Made by a program: the position numbers and the translations under genes
Shown: piece by piece, positions 1 to 6,850 of the stretch
Layout of the letters: every line of letters begins with the position of its first letter
Numbering within the stretch: the stretch's first letter is position 1
Notes under the pieces: model-generated
Told to the model about the DNA's origin: nothing
Seen by the model: the letters and a program-made list of their open reading frames with translations, nothing else
Database searches by the model: none
Origin: JAKAWM01 sp049966695
GTDB lineage: Bacteria; Actinomycetota; Acidimicrobiia; Acidimicrobiales; Palsa-688
Assembly: GCA_049966695.1 (NCBI GenBank)
Contig: JBMFUG010000106.1
Span: 1-7,487, forward strand
Length of the DNA stretch: 7,487 bases
Reading direction: 5' to 3'

Positions 1-1198
1 GGAAGTCGACGGAGGTCCCGCGCTCGCAGTAAGTGCGGGCGAGCGCCTCTACGTCCTTGAAGACCATGACCCCGTCACCTGTCCCATCGGAGTTGCCCTC
101 TCCGATGAAAAGCGGTGCCCGAGGAGTACCGGTCCTGCCCATGATGAGGCGGTTGAGGATCCTGACGAAGGCGGGCACAGTGTAGATGTCCTTGTAGCGG
201 GGCAAGAAGAGCTGTTGCACGGTGAGGCCTGGGTACTTGCCAGCCACCGACCCCAAGCATTGGCCAGCGACGGCGGCTGTGACTGACTTGCCGTAGGGCG
301 ACAGGTAGTCGCTGAGGTCGACGTGAAAGGCCCGCGCAAGGCCCACCAGTGCCATCGGTATTACGGCCGACCAGTACCGGCTGCCGTTGATGTACTGCAG
401 GTTGTGCGCCAAGTCCACGGCGAGCCCGCCTTCTGCAGCGCCCACGATGTCGAGCCCGGGTGCGTACTTTGGCGCGAGCTCTGTGGCGAAGTCGGTTGCT
501 ATAGCTCCTCCGGAGTAGCCGACCAGCCCTACAGGTGTGGACCGTTGGGGGAGGTGCATCAGGTTCTCAGCCGCTCGTACGCCGTCGAGGGTGGCGTAAC
601 CGGCCTCCTGTCCCGCTGTCCATTCGAAGTGGGTGCCTTCGTAGTCCGCGATGACGAACGTGAGCCCCGAGGTGGCGTAAGAGCCGATCACCTTCAGGTC
701 GCCGAGGCCGAACTGGAGCTCATATGAAGGTTCGCACTGGGGGCCCAGGCCGTCGTAAGCCTCCTGGTAGGCGAGGATCCTTGTCGTCCTGCTGTGGTGC
801 TCTGGGGCGACGATGGTGGCCGCGGTCACGGTAGGCTCGCCCAGCTCGCCGGTGGTGCGGTAAAGGACCTGGGTGACGTCCAGCCCGGAGCTTGTCCCAA
901 CAGAGAGCTTGCGGGCCTTTAGGACCGTGCCCGGTGCGATGTGGGCTAGTGGCCCGGCGTAGGTATAGAAGGGGTCGGCTGTCGGGAGCAGGGGGTGCGG
1001 AGGGGCCGTCGTCGGTGCCTTGGCGACGCCGGTCGGCTGGTCAGTTGCAGCAAGCGCTGCCGGGGCCCCGCCGAAGAGGACCGCAGTGCTGAATGCTGCA
1101 GCGATGGCCTTCCGCACGGGTCTGTGCCTAAGCGGCGGGCGACGTTCGAGACGGTAGCTTTTGCGCCTACCTGGGCTGTGCCAACGGGCTCTAAGCAT
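1..1198 (-). CDS. Secreted lipase, LIP (secretory lipase) family, C-terminus cut by window edge
   Basis: An alpha/beta hydrolase expected to hydrolyse triacylglycerols or other esters outside the cytoplasm. The minus strand reads open from ATG at 1198 to the window edge (399 codons). From that start, residues 28-51 form a signal peptide: VRK, then hydrophobic AIAAAFSTAVLFGG, then an Ala-rich cleavage site (APAALA). The nucleophile elbow GYSGG puts the catalytic Ser at residue 229 (codon 512-514). The family segment GEGNSDGTGDGVM follows, with a probable acid residue near 371, then a conserved TYCERG stretch. The catalytic His should lie just beyond the edge; family members have roughly 400-430 residues, so only the tail is missing. 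The start is uncertain. GTG at 1117 gives a compact signal peptide directly, while ATG 1198 adds 27 Arg-rich residues. Neither has a strong ribosome binding site. The lipase call rests on motifs seen here; substrate is unknown. Confidence 0.88.
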   Translation of the reverse strand, partial: MLRARWHSPGRRKSYRLERRPPLRHRPVRKAIAAAFSTAVLFGGAPAALAATDQPTGVAKAPTTAPPHPLLPTADPFYTYAGPLAHIAPGTVLKARKLSVGTSSGLDVTQVLYRTTGELGEPTVTAATIVAPEHHSRTTRILAYQEAYDGLGPQCEPSYELQFGLGDLKVIGSYATSGLTFVIADYEGTHFEWTAGQEAGYATLDGVRAAENLMHLPQRSTPVGLVGYSGGAIATDFATELAPKYAPGLDIVGAAEGGLAVDLAHNLQYINGSRYWSAVIPMALVGLARAFHVDLSDYLSPYGKSVTAAVAGQCLGSVAGKYPGLTVQQLFLPRYKDIYTVPAFVRILNRLIMGRTGTPRAPLFIGEGNSDGTGDGVMVFKDVEALARTYCERGTSVDF

Positions 1199-1261
1199 GA
1201 GCCCGGTATACCAGATGCCGCCGGAGCACGCTCTGCCACCATGCTCGCACGTGGGCGAAGT

Positions 1262-1288
1262 GCTTGCGCACGCTGCCCGTGCGCAAGC
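1262..1288. terminator. Perfect 11-bp hairpin in the gap between lipase and aldo/keto reductase relic
   Basis: Arms 1262-1272 (GCTTGCGCACG) and 1278-1288 are exact reverse complements around a 5-nt loop. No T-run follows on either strand, so this is not a classical intrinsic terminator. GC-rich hairpins without a U-tract are often proposed as terminators in actinobacteria. On the minus strand it lies downstream of the aldo/keto reductase relic and upstream of the lipase, where a terminator for the former would sit. I see nothing else in 1199-1373. Confidence 0.45.
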
Positions 1289-1373
1289 GGGCCGGGCCTG
1301 CAGCTTTCGGGCCGTGCCAGCGTGAGCCGGGTTGTCTCGTTGCGGGGCTGCAGCTATCCATATGGACGCGCCA

Positions 1374-1919
1374 GACGAACAGGGGCACGACCTCGCGCCT
1401 GGCTACGAGGTCCTGCATTTGCTCATCGCTGGGGCGCTCCAGCCCAGTTCGGAGAAGCTGGGCGTTGCGCCCAAGACCAGTGGCAAAAGGCGCGTGTCGG
1501 CTGTGCTGTTGAGGAAGACCCCGTGGCGGCCAAGTACCCACCATACGGCCAGGCCGATGTCGCCAGGCTGGTCAAACGGCTTGTGCCAGGTGTTGTAAGT
1601 ACGTGGGCGCCCTACCCACGGAGCATTCGCTATGGCCTTTATGGTCTGCGCAGCAGTGCCGCGTGGTCCGCAAGTTGCCAAGACGGCCTGGAAATTGGCG
1701 GCTTAATAGTCATTTTGCATCATTACGAAGTTGTACGGCAGCAGCACGGAGCCGAAGTCGAAGCGCTTAAGGCTCCTGCGATGGGTCGCTGCCACCTGAG
1801 CACCGTGGCCAGTGACCCCCACGAAGCGCACCAGCCCCTCTTGACGGGCTTCTACAGCCGTTTCGAGCGCTCCCCCTTGGCCTTAGGGCCACGTCCCACT
1901 CGATCGGCTCCAACAAGTC
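1374..1919 (-). pseudogene. Aldo/keto reductase relic: 5'-truncated, two frameshifts and one internal stop
   Basis: Read from 1919 downward, the minus strand gives EWDVAL. Removing one extra A at 1883-1884 continues it as GQGGALE and then LVRFVGVTGHG (GVTGHG at 1802-1819), FDFGSVLLPYNFVMMQNDY, a TAA stop at 1703-1705, AANFQAVL, RPRTYNTWHKPFDQPGD and VFLNSTADTRLLPLVLGA. A second frameshift near 1440-1450 leads to ERPSDEQMQDLVARR and the typical C-terminal PLFV at about 1374. These blocks occur in the order and spacing known for the C-terminal half of actinobacterial aldo/keto reductases (NAD(P)H-dependent oxidoreductases, TIM barrel). The N-terminal third or more is absent; ispH ends only about 65 bp upstream. 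The original substrate cannot be inferred. Three independent lesions plus truncation argue for real decay rather than sequencing error. Confidence 0.82.
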
Positions 1920-1934
1920 GTCTTTCGCGCTGCC

Positions 1935-1980
1935 GCTGTTTTCTGGGGGGCCGCTGGGGCTGTTTTCCGGGGGGCTGCTC
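1935..1980. repeat. Two-copy imperfect tandem repeat, G-rich on plus strand
   Basis: Copies begin at 1935 and 1959 (24-bp period). Each starts GCTGTTTTC and continues into a run of six G; over the first 21 positions there are two differences. The block lies between the ispH stop (1985) and the broken 5' end of the aldo/keto reductase relic. Its plus strand has G-runs of 6, 4 and 6. No self-complementary stem is visible, so it is not an obvious terminator for ispH. Confidence 0.6.
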
Positions 1981-1984
1981 GAAG

Positions 1985-3037
1985 CTAACCGAGCCCCGCG
2001 AGCACCTCTGCGGCTGGGATTTCTCGGCCGTCCAGCACTGGCTGGTCAGTGCGCGGCCCAACCGGGTCACCGGCGGGAGCGAACGTGGCAACGGCCAGCG
2101 CAGTGGCGACACCGCGCAGGAGCTCTCGTAGCTCGCGGGGGAGGGGGAAGTACTCGTCCTCTTGGACCGCCCTTACCTCTTCGACGCCTGCCCTGGGGGA
2201 AAGGCGCAGGATCACTTCTTGGACGAGGGACTCGGGCGCGGACGCTCCGGCGATCACCCCCACGACCCCGCTTAAGTCATCAGGTAGCTCGAGGGCGGTG
2301 TTGACTCGGAGCACTCGCTTGCAGCCGGCGGCTTCAGCGGTGCGCACCAGGGCCAAAGTGTTCGAAGAATTGGCGCTCCCGATCACCACCATCGTCGGGC
2401 ACCGTTGGGCAACAGCGCGAAGAGCAGCCTGGCGGTTGGTCGTCGCGAAGCAGAGGTCGCTGCGTCCCGGTACCCATAAGTTGGGCCAGCGCGCCTGGGC
2501 CGCATCGAGGATGCTTTGCCATTCGTCCACGGCCAGCGTGGTCTGGGCTAGGAAGGCGACCGGGTCGTCTGTGCTGGGGAGAGCATTGACTTCCTGCGCG
2601 CTCTCTACCCGGCTGATCGCGTCGGGAGCCACGGCCATCGTCCCCACAGCTTCCTCGTGGCCCTCGTGGCCGACGTAGACGATCCTATAGCCCTTGGAGG
2701 CTCGCAGCTTGACCTCGTGGTGGACCTTGGTGACGAGCGGGCAGACCGCATTGACGACTGTGCTGCCGTTCGCCCTGGCTGCCTCCACGACTGCGGGAGC
2801 CGACCCATGTGCCGAAAGCATCACCGGCCGGCCTGGCGGCACCTCCCCGATGTCGTCCACGAACACCACGCCAAGCTCACGGAACCGATCCACCACCACC
2901 TGGTTGTGGACTATCTCGTGGTAGCAGTAGACGGGCGGTTCGAACACTCGGACCATCCAGGCCAGCGCCTTTATCGCCATCTCTACACCAGCGCAAAAAC
3001 CGCGCGGTGAAGCGAGGAGCACCCGTTCGACGTCCAC
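1985..3037 (-). CDS. ispH: 4-hydroxy-3-methylbut-2-enyl diphosphate reductase (IspH/LytB)
   Basis: Last enzyme of the cytoplasmic MEP pathway. It reduces HMBPP to IPP and DMAPP with a [4Fe-4S] cluster. The 350-residue product has the three cluster cysteines: C15 in PRGFCAGV, C99 in NAVCPLVTKVH and C196 in DLCFATTNRQ. Other active-site elements are present: H44 (HEIVHN), H77 (SAHG), H127 and E129 (GHEGHEE, matching E. coli H124 and E126), AQTTL and the diphosphate-binding SANSSNT. It is longer than E. coli IspH (316 residues), mainly through a C-terminal extension after the QEDEYFPLP segment. The start is GTG at 3037, which places PRGFCAG at the usual distance from the N-terminus. No Shine-Dalgarno sequence is visible; TAGTTT lies 8 bp before the GTG on the minus strand, so a leaderless transcript is possible. 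It is divergent from gap, and the start codon touches a long inverted repeat. Confidence 0.97.
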   Translation of the reverse strand: MDVERVLLASPRGFCAGVEMAIKALAWMVRVFEPPVYCYHEIVHNQVVVDRFRELGVVFVDDIGEVPPGRPVMLSAHGSAPAVVEAARANGSTVVNAVCPLVTKVHHEVKLRASKGYRIVYVGHEGHEEAVGTMAVAPDAISRVESAQEVNALPSTDDPVAFLAQTTLAVDEWQSILDAAQARWPNLWVPGRSDLCFATTNRQAALRAVAQRCPTMVVIGSANSSNTLALVRTAEAAGCKRVLRVNTALELPDDLSGVVGVIAGASAPESLVQEVILRLSPRAGVEEVRAVQEDEYFPLPRELRELLRGVATALAVATFAPAGDPVGPRTDQPVLDGREIPAAEVLAGLG

Positions 3038-3093
3038 GGGGCACCAAACTACCGCTTTGTACTGCTTGTCTGTACTGCTTGTTTGGTGCCCCG
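3037..3093. repeat. 13-bp inverted repeat at the ispH start, enclosing two 12-bp direct repeats
   Basis: Arms 3037-3049 (CGGGGCACCAAAC) and 3081-3093 (GTTTGGTGCCCCG) are exact reverse complements, separated by 31 bp. Within the spacer, TGTACTGCTTGT occurs at 3058-3069 and again at 3071-3082, a 13-bp period; the second copy overlaps the right arm by 2 bp. The left arm ends at the first base of the ispH GTG codon. In an ispH transcript starting upstream, the arms would pair and bury the initiation region. As DNA, the repeats could be a two-site operator. Function is inferred from position only. Confidence 0.6.
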
Positions 3094-3273
3094 CGCCCCG
3101 CCGCGCGACCGTGCTGCTCGGGCGAAGTCGGGCCTTGAAAGGGTTCGCCGTGAGCTACCTCCAGTGCACAGGCTGCTCGGGCGCTTGGTGCCCGGTGGCG
3201 CTGTGACCAAGTGCTCTAGGGGTCCTGACCTGGTGCCCTGCATTGCGGCGGGCCGCATAAGGCAGCCTGCGCG

Positions 3274-3279
3274 TAAGAT
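3274..3279 (+). promoter_or_regulatory. gap: Candidate -10 element of the gap promoter
   Basis: TAAGAT fits the actinobacterial TANNNT -10 consensus and lies 59 bp before the gap start, so the transcript would have a leader of about 50 nt. No good -35 box lies 16-19 bp upstream. This is a weak, position-based call. Confidence 0.25.
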
Positions 3280-3326
3280 CGCGAGTGGGCGAAGCGGCGC
3301 CTCGCGAGCCAAGCAAACGACGACAC

Positions 3327-3332
3327 AAGGAG
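3327..3332 (+). promoter_or_regulatory. gap: Ribosome binding site fixing the gap start
   Basis: AAGGAG lies 6 bp before the ATG at 3339. It supports that start over an in-frame upstream codon at 3285, which would add 18 residues not seen in GAPDH. Confidence 0.85.
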
Positions 3333-3338
3333 AAGGCA

Positions 3339-4346
<1,008 letters not shown>

Positions 4347-4350
4347 GGCC

Positions 4351-5511
4351 GTGCAACTACCTCAGCTAGAGGACCTCCGCCCCATAACTGGCCGGCGGGT
4401 GCTGGTCCGAGTTGACTTCAACGTCCCACTTGCCAACGGCGTCATAACTGACGACTTGCGCATCCGGCTGCCGCTGGAGACGATCACCTGGCTGTTGGAC
4501 GAGGGTGCAGCCAAGGTGACCTTGTGCAGCCACCTGGGCCGGCCAAAGGGCAAGCCAGACCCCAAGTACGACATTGAGCCGGTGAGGGTACGCCTGAACG
4601 AGCTGCTAAAGGCAAGGGGCGCGGACGTGTCGCGCGTCGAGCTGCTCCAAAATTTGCGCTACAACCCAGGCGAAGAAGCCAATGACCCTGCCTTTGTGGA
4701 GTCATTGGTCCAAAACCAGGACCTTTACGTCGACGACGCGTTCGGGGCTGCCCATCGGGCGCACGCCTCTATCGTGGGCCCGCCCGCTCGGCTCCCTTCG
4801 GCGGCTGGTCGTGTGCTGGCCAGGGAGGTGGAGGTTCTGGACCGTCTCCTGCACGGTGCCGAGCGGCCCTTCGTTGCAGTACTTGGGGGCGCTAAAGTTT
4901 CCGACAAGCTGGGCGTCATCGAGGCCTTGCTGGAGCGGGTCGACGCGCTCGTGGTCGGTGGCGGCATGTGCTTTACGTTCCTCGCTGCCCAAGGCCACAC
5001 TGTCGGCGCTTCTTTGGTCGAAGAGGGCCAAGTGCCAACATGCCGGCGCTTGTTGGGAGCGGGCAAGCGGGTACTTTTACCTACTGACCTCGTCGTCCTT
5101 TCACCGGGGGGTACGTTTGGCCCCGGTAAGGGCCCGAGCGGAGAGGTGCGCCAAGTGGGTGCAGACGTGCCCGAGGGTTGGGTCGGCCTCGACATCGGCC
5201 CGGCTAGCGCGGCCAATTTTGCCGACGAGATCGCTTCCGCAGCCACTGTTTTCTGGAACGGCCCCATGGGCGTTTTCGAGGACCCCCGTTTTGCAGCCGG
5301 CACCCGAGCCGTTGCCGAAGCCGTGGCTTCTACGAAAGCTTTTTCTGTCGTGGGCGGAGGTGACAGCGCTAGTGCTCTCAAGGCGTTCGGCCTAGCCGAC
5401 CGTGTGGACCACTTGTCTACAGGCGGGGGCGCCTCGCTCGAGTTCTTGGAGAAGGGCGACCTGCCTGGCCTAGAAGCCTTGCGCCAAGCCGCTGAGCGTG
5501 GGCGGTCCTGA
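4351..5511 (+). CDS. pgk: Phosphoglycerate kinase
   Basis: Transfers phosphate from 1,3-bisphosphoglycerate to ADP, giving ATP and 3-phosphoglycerate. It is a cytoplasmic monomer with two domains. The 386-residue product is full length. The N-domain substrate site shows RVDFNVP (20-26) and HLGRPKG (61-67), with FGAAHRAHAS (131-140). The C-domain nucleotide site shows GGAKVSDKLGVIEAL, FWNGPMGVFE (321-330), GGGDSA (345-350) and STGGGAS. The usual LLENLR motif reads LLQNLR here, a mild substitution outside the catalytic residues. The start is GTG at 4351, only 4 bp after the gap stop and with no Shine-Dalgarno sequence of its own, so translation is probably coupled to gap. tpiA follows after 3 bp. 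Confidence 0.98.
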   Translation: MQLPQLEDLRPITGRRVLVRVDFNVPLANGVITDDLRIRLPLETITWLLDEGAAKVTLCSHLGRPKGKPDPKYDIEPVRVRLNELLKARGADVSRVELLQNLRYNPGEEANDPAFVESLVQNQDLYVDDAFGAAHRAHASIVGPPARLPSAAGRVLAREVEVLDRLLHGAERPFVAVLGGAKVSDKLGVIEALLERVDALVVGGGMCFTFLAAQGHTVGASLVEEGQVPTCRRLLGAGKRVLLPTDLVVLSPGGTFGPGKGPSGEVRQVGADVPEGWVGLDIGPASAANFADEIASAATVFWNGPMGVFEDPRFAAGTRAVAEAVASTKAFSVVGGGDSASALKAFGLADRVDHLSTGGGASLEFLEKGDLPGLEALRQAAERGRS

Positions 5512-5514
5512 GCC

Positions 5515-6285
5515 GTGGCCGCACGCAAGCCGCTGATCAGCGGTAACTGGAAGATGAACCACACGCACCTGGACGCAATAGCGGTAGTCCAGAAGTTGGC
5601 CTATAGCCTTTCCCCGGAGGACTATGAGCGTGCCGACGTGTCGGTCCATCCCGCGTTCACAGCATTGCGCAGCGTACAAACGCTGCTCGAAGCTGACGAC
5701 ATCCCGATCGCTTTGGGTGCTCAGGACGTGCACTACGCCGACTCCGGGGCGTTCACAGGCGAGGTGAGCCCGCCGATGCTCGCCAAGCTCAACGTCTCGT
5801 ACGTGATAGTGGGCCACTCAGAGCGCCGCCAGTTGTTCGGGGAGACAGACGAGCAGGTGAACAAAAAGGTGCTTGCCGTGCTCAAGCACCAAATGTCGCC
5901 GATCATGTGCGTCGGTGAGACTTTGGAGGAAAGGGAAGCCGGCAGGACAGAGGCCAAAGTGCTGGGCCAGCTCCAAGCCGGCCTGGTCGGCGTCCCGAGG
6001 GACGCGTTGGCCAAGGTCGTTATCGCCTACGAGCCGATCTGGGCCATCGGCACCGGTCGCAATGCCAGCCCGGAGGACGCCGAAGCCGTCTGCAAGGCCG
6101 TCCGGTCTGCTCTGAGCGAGCAGTTCGGCACTGAGCTCGCGGCCAAAGTGAGGGTGCAGTACGGGGGTTCTGTGACCCCTGCCAACATCGCTGAGCTGAT
6201 GGCGCAGGAGGACATAGACGGAGCCCTCGTAGGGGGGGCCAGCTTGGACGCAGAGCGCTTTGCACAGATCGTGCGCTGGCGCTGA
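5515..6285 (+). CDS. tpiA: Triosephosphate isomerase
   Basis: Interconverts dihydroxyacetone phosphate and glyceraldehyde 3-phosphate, feeding the GAPDH and PGK encoded just upstream. It is a cytoplasmic TIM-barrel dimer. The 256-residue product has the complete active site: N11 and K13 in GNWKMN, H101 in VGHSERR, E173 in AYEPIWAIGTG, and the phosphate-binding YGGSV (216-220) and GGASL. Length is normal for the family. The start is GTG at 5515, 3 bp after the pgk stop; no clear ribosome binding site is seen, again suggesting coupling. The next gene, secG, is 132 bp away beyond a hairpin, so tpiA may be the last gene of the glycolytic transcript. Confidence 0.98.
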   Translation: MAARKPLISGNWKMNHTHLDAIAVVQKLAYSLSPEDYERADVSVHPAFTALRSVQTLLEADDIPIALGAQDVHYADSGAFTGEVSPPMLAKLNVSYVIVGHSERRQLFGETDEQVNKKVLAVLKHQMSPIMCVGETLEEREAGRTEAKVLGQLQAGLVGVPRDALAKVVIAYEPIWAIGTGRNASPEDAEAVCKAVRSALSEQFGTELAAKVRVQYGGSVTPANIAELMAQEDIDGALVGGASLDAERFAQIVRWR

Positions 6286-6317
6286 GCGCGTGGCTGCTCC
6301 CGCACGAGCGAGCGTTA

Positions 6318-6329
6318 TGAGCGCGCTCA
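6318..6329. repeat. 12-bp perfect palindrome after tpiA
   Basis: TGAGCGCGCTCA is its own reverse complement, 32 bp beyond the tpiA stop. It may be a protein-binding site or part of the transcript end. Nothing in the sequence decides between these. Confidence 0.35.
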
Positions 6330-6349
6330 CAGTTTGAGCTAGGTTAGGG

Positions 6350-6376
6350 GCGTGCCGGCTCGCTGGGCCGGCACGC
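6350..6376 (+). terminator. Hairpin between tpiA and secG
   Basis: Arms 6350-6359 (GCGTGCCGGC) and 6367-6376 are exact reverse complements around a 7-nt loop. Only CTTGT-like sequence follows, so the T-tract is weak. Its place, 64 bp after tpiA and 41 bp before secG, fits a terminator or a partial terminator that lowers secG expression relative to the glycolytic genes. Confidence 0.6.
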
Positions 6377-6399
6377 TTGTAGGGACGGCTTCGACAAAC

Positions 6400-6409
6400 G
6401 GAGGAGGTG
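6400..6409 (+). promoter_or_regulatory. secG: Strong ribosome binding site of secG
   Basis: GGAGGAGGTG lies 8 bp before the GTG at 6418. It is a near-perfect anti-16S match and fixes the start; a second GTG follows immediately at 6421 and would also serve. Confidence 0.85.
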
Positions 6410-6417
6410 CCGGCTAA

Positions 6418-6651
6418 GTGGTGATCACGTGGGTAGTGATCGCGGTCCACATAGTACTTTGCGCGACCTTGATCGTCTCGGTGCTGCTGCACAGCGGCAA
6501 GGGCGGCGGGCTTTCCGAGATGTTCGGAGGTGGGCTAGGTTCAGCTGCGGCCTCTTCTAGCGTTGTGGAGCGCAACCTGGACCGCTTCACTGTGTTCACT
6601 GCAATCGCGTTCGCCTTTACCACGATGATCTTGGCGATCCGCTTGCAGTAG
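6418..6651 (+). CDS. secG: Protein-export membrane protein SecG
   Basis: Small auxiliary subunit of the SecYEG translocon in the cytoplasmic membrane. It assists SecA-driven export of unfolded proteins, which could include the lipase at the left of this window. The 77-residue product has two hydrophobic segments, about residues 3-24 and 57-74. They are joined by the family signature loop HSGKGGGLSEMFGGG (25-39) and ERNLDRFT (51-58). Length matches short actinobacterial SecG proteins. The GTG start follows a strong ribosome binding site. secG directly after gap-pgk-tpiA is a well-known arrangement in Actinomycetota and other bacteria. A hairpin on each side suggests that it can form its own transcript. 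Confidence 0.95.
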   Translation: MVITWVVIAVHIVLCATLIVSVLLHSGKGGGLSEMFGGGLGSAAASSSVVERNLDRFTVFTAIAFAFTTMILAIRLQ

Positions 6652-6679
6652 GCACTGAGCTACGGGCTTTGTTTGCTGA

Positions 6680-6713
6680 GAGCGGCTTTGCCGTCCGGGC
6701 ACGTCAGCCGCTC
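6680..6713 (+). terminator. Probable secG terminator hairpin
   Basis: Arms 6680-6687 (GAGCGGCT) and 6706-6713 (AGCCGCTC) are exact reverse complements, with a short inner GCC/GGC pairing in the 18-nt loop. It lies 28 bp after the secG stop. There is no T-run directly after it, so the terminator role is inferred from position. The rest of 6652-6810 shows no gene and looks less GC-rich than the coding regions. Confidence 0.5.
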
Positions 6714-6810
6714 ATGAGTCGGCTTTCGCACTTTTGAAGATCTTCCTCACTGGTCCCTGAGCTTCTTCTGACCCACCATCCACCACTCGGCCTGGCTCTT
6801 GTGGTTCGAT

Positions 6811-6839
6811 TGTCTGTAAGTTGCGACTCATTACAGACA
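6811..6839. promoter_or_regulatory. 9-bp inverted repeat just upstream of the small DUF6788-like gene
   Basis: TGTCTGTAA (6811-6819) and TTACAGACA (6831-6839) are exact reverse complements with an 11-bp spacer. The right arm ends where the AAGGAGG ribosome binding site (6839-6845) begins. It could be an operator for a dimeric repressor, an mRNA hairpin controlling translation, or part of an insertion-sequence end. Confidence 0.5.
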
Positions 6840-6850
6840 AGGAGGGACCG

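Larger units (their letters stand above)
3038..3338. promoter_or_regulatory. Divergent ispH-gap intergenic control region
   Basis: This 301-bp non-coding region must hold the promoters of ispH (leftward) and gap (rightward). The octamer TGGTGCCC occurs four times: 3039-3046 (minus orientation), 3084-3091, 3186-3193 and 3231-3238 (plus). I found it nowhere else on a read-through of the window. The third copy also forms a 9-bp imperfect stem, 3181-3189 with 3206-3214. A separate 12-bp direct repeat, GCTGCTCGGGCG, lies at 3113-3124 and 3172-3183. A 6-bp palindromic pair (TGCGGC at 3244-3249, GCCGCA at 3252-3257) lies nearer gap. No convincing small gene is seen. Confidence 0.5.

Noticed and set aside
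995..2131. Long open frame on the plus strand (378 codons) across the lipase start, the gap and the AKR relic
   Set aside because: It lies antisense to the lipase signal-peptide region and to recognisable AKR motifs, has Cys/Arg/Trp-rich composition and no family motif. It is a GC-driven shadow.
3037..3093. Idea that the inverted repeat at ispH marks insertion-sequence ends
   Set aside because: Only 31 bp lie between the arms, with no transposase sequence or target duplication, so at most it could be a tiny non-autonomous relic; a regulatory role fits its position better.
4725..5564. 279-codon minus-strand open frame opposite pgk
   Set aside because: The opposite frame encodes phosphoglycerate kinase with all motifs; the minus product is a low-complexity Ser/Pro/Arg-rich sequence.
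5818..6492. 224-codon minus-strand open frame opposite tpiA and secG
   Set aside because: It covers two clearly identified plus-strand genes and has no recognisable motif.
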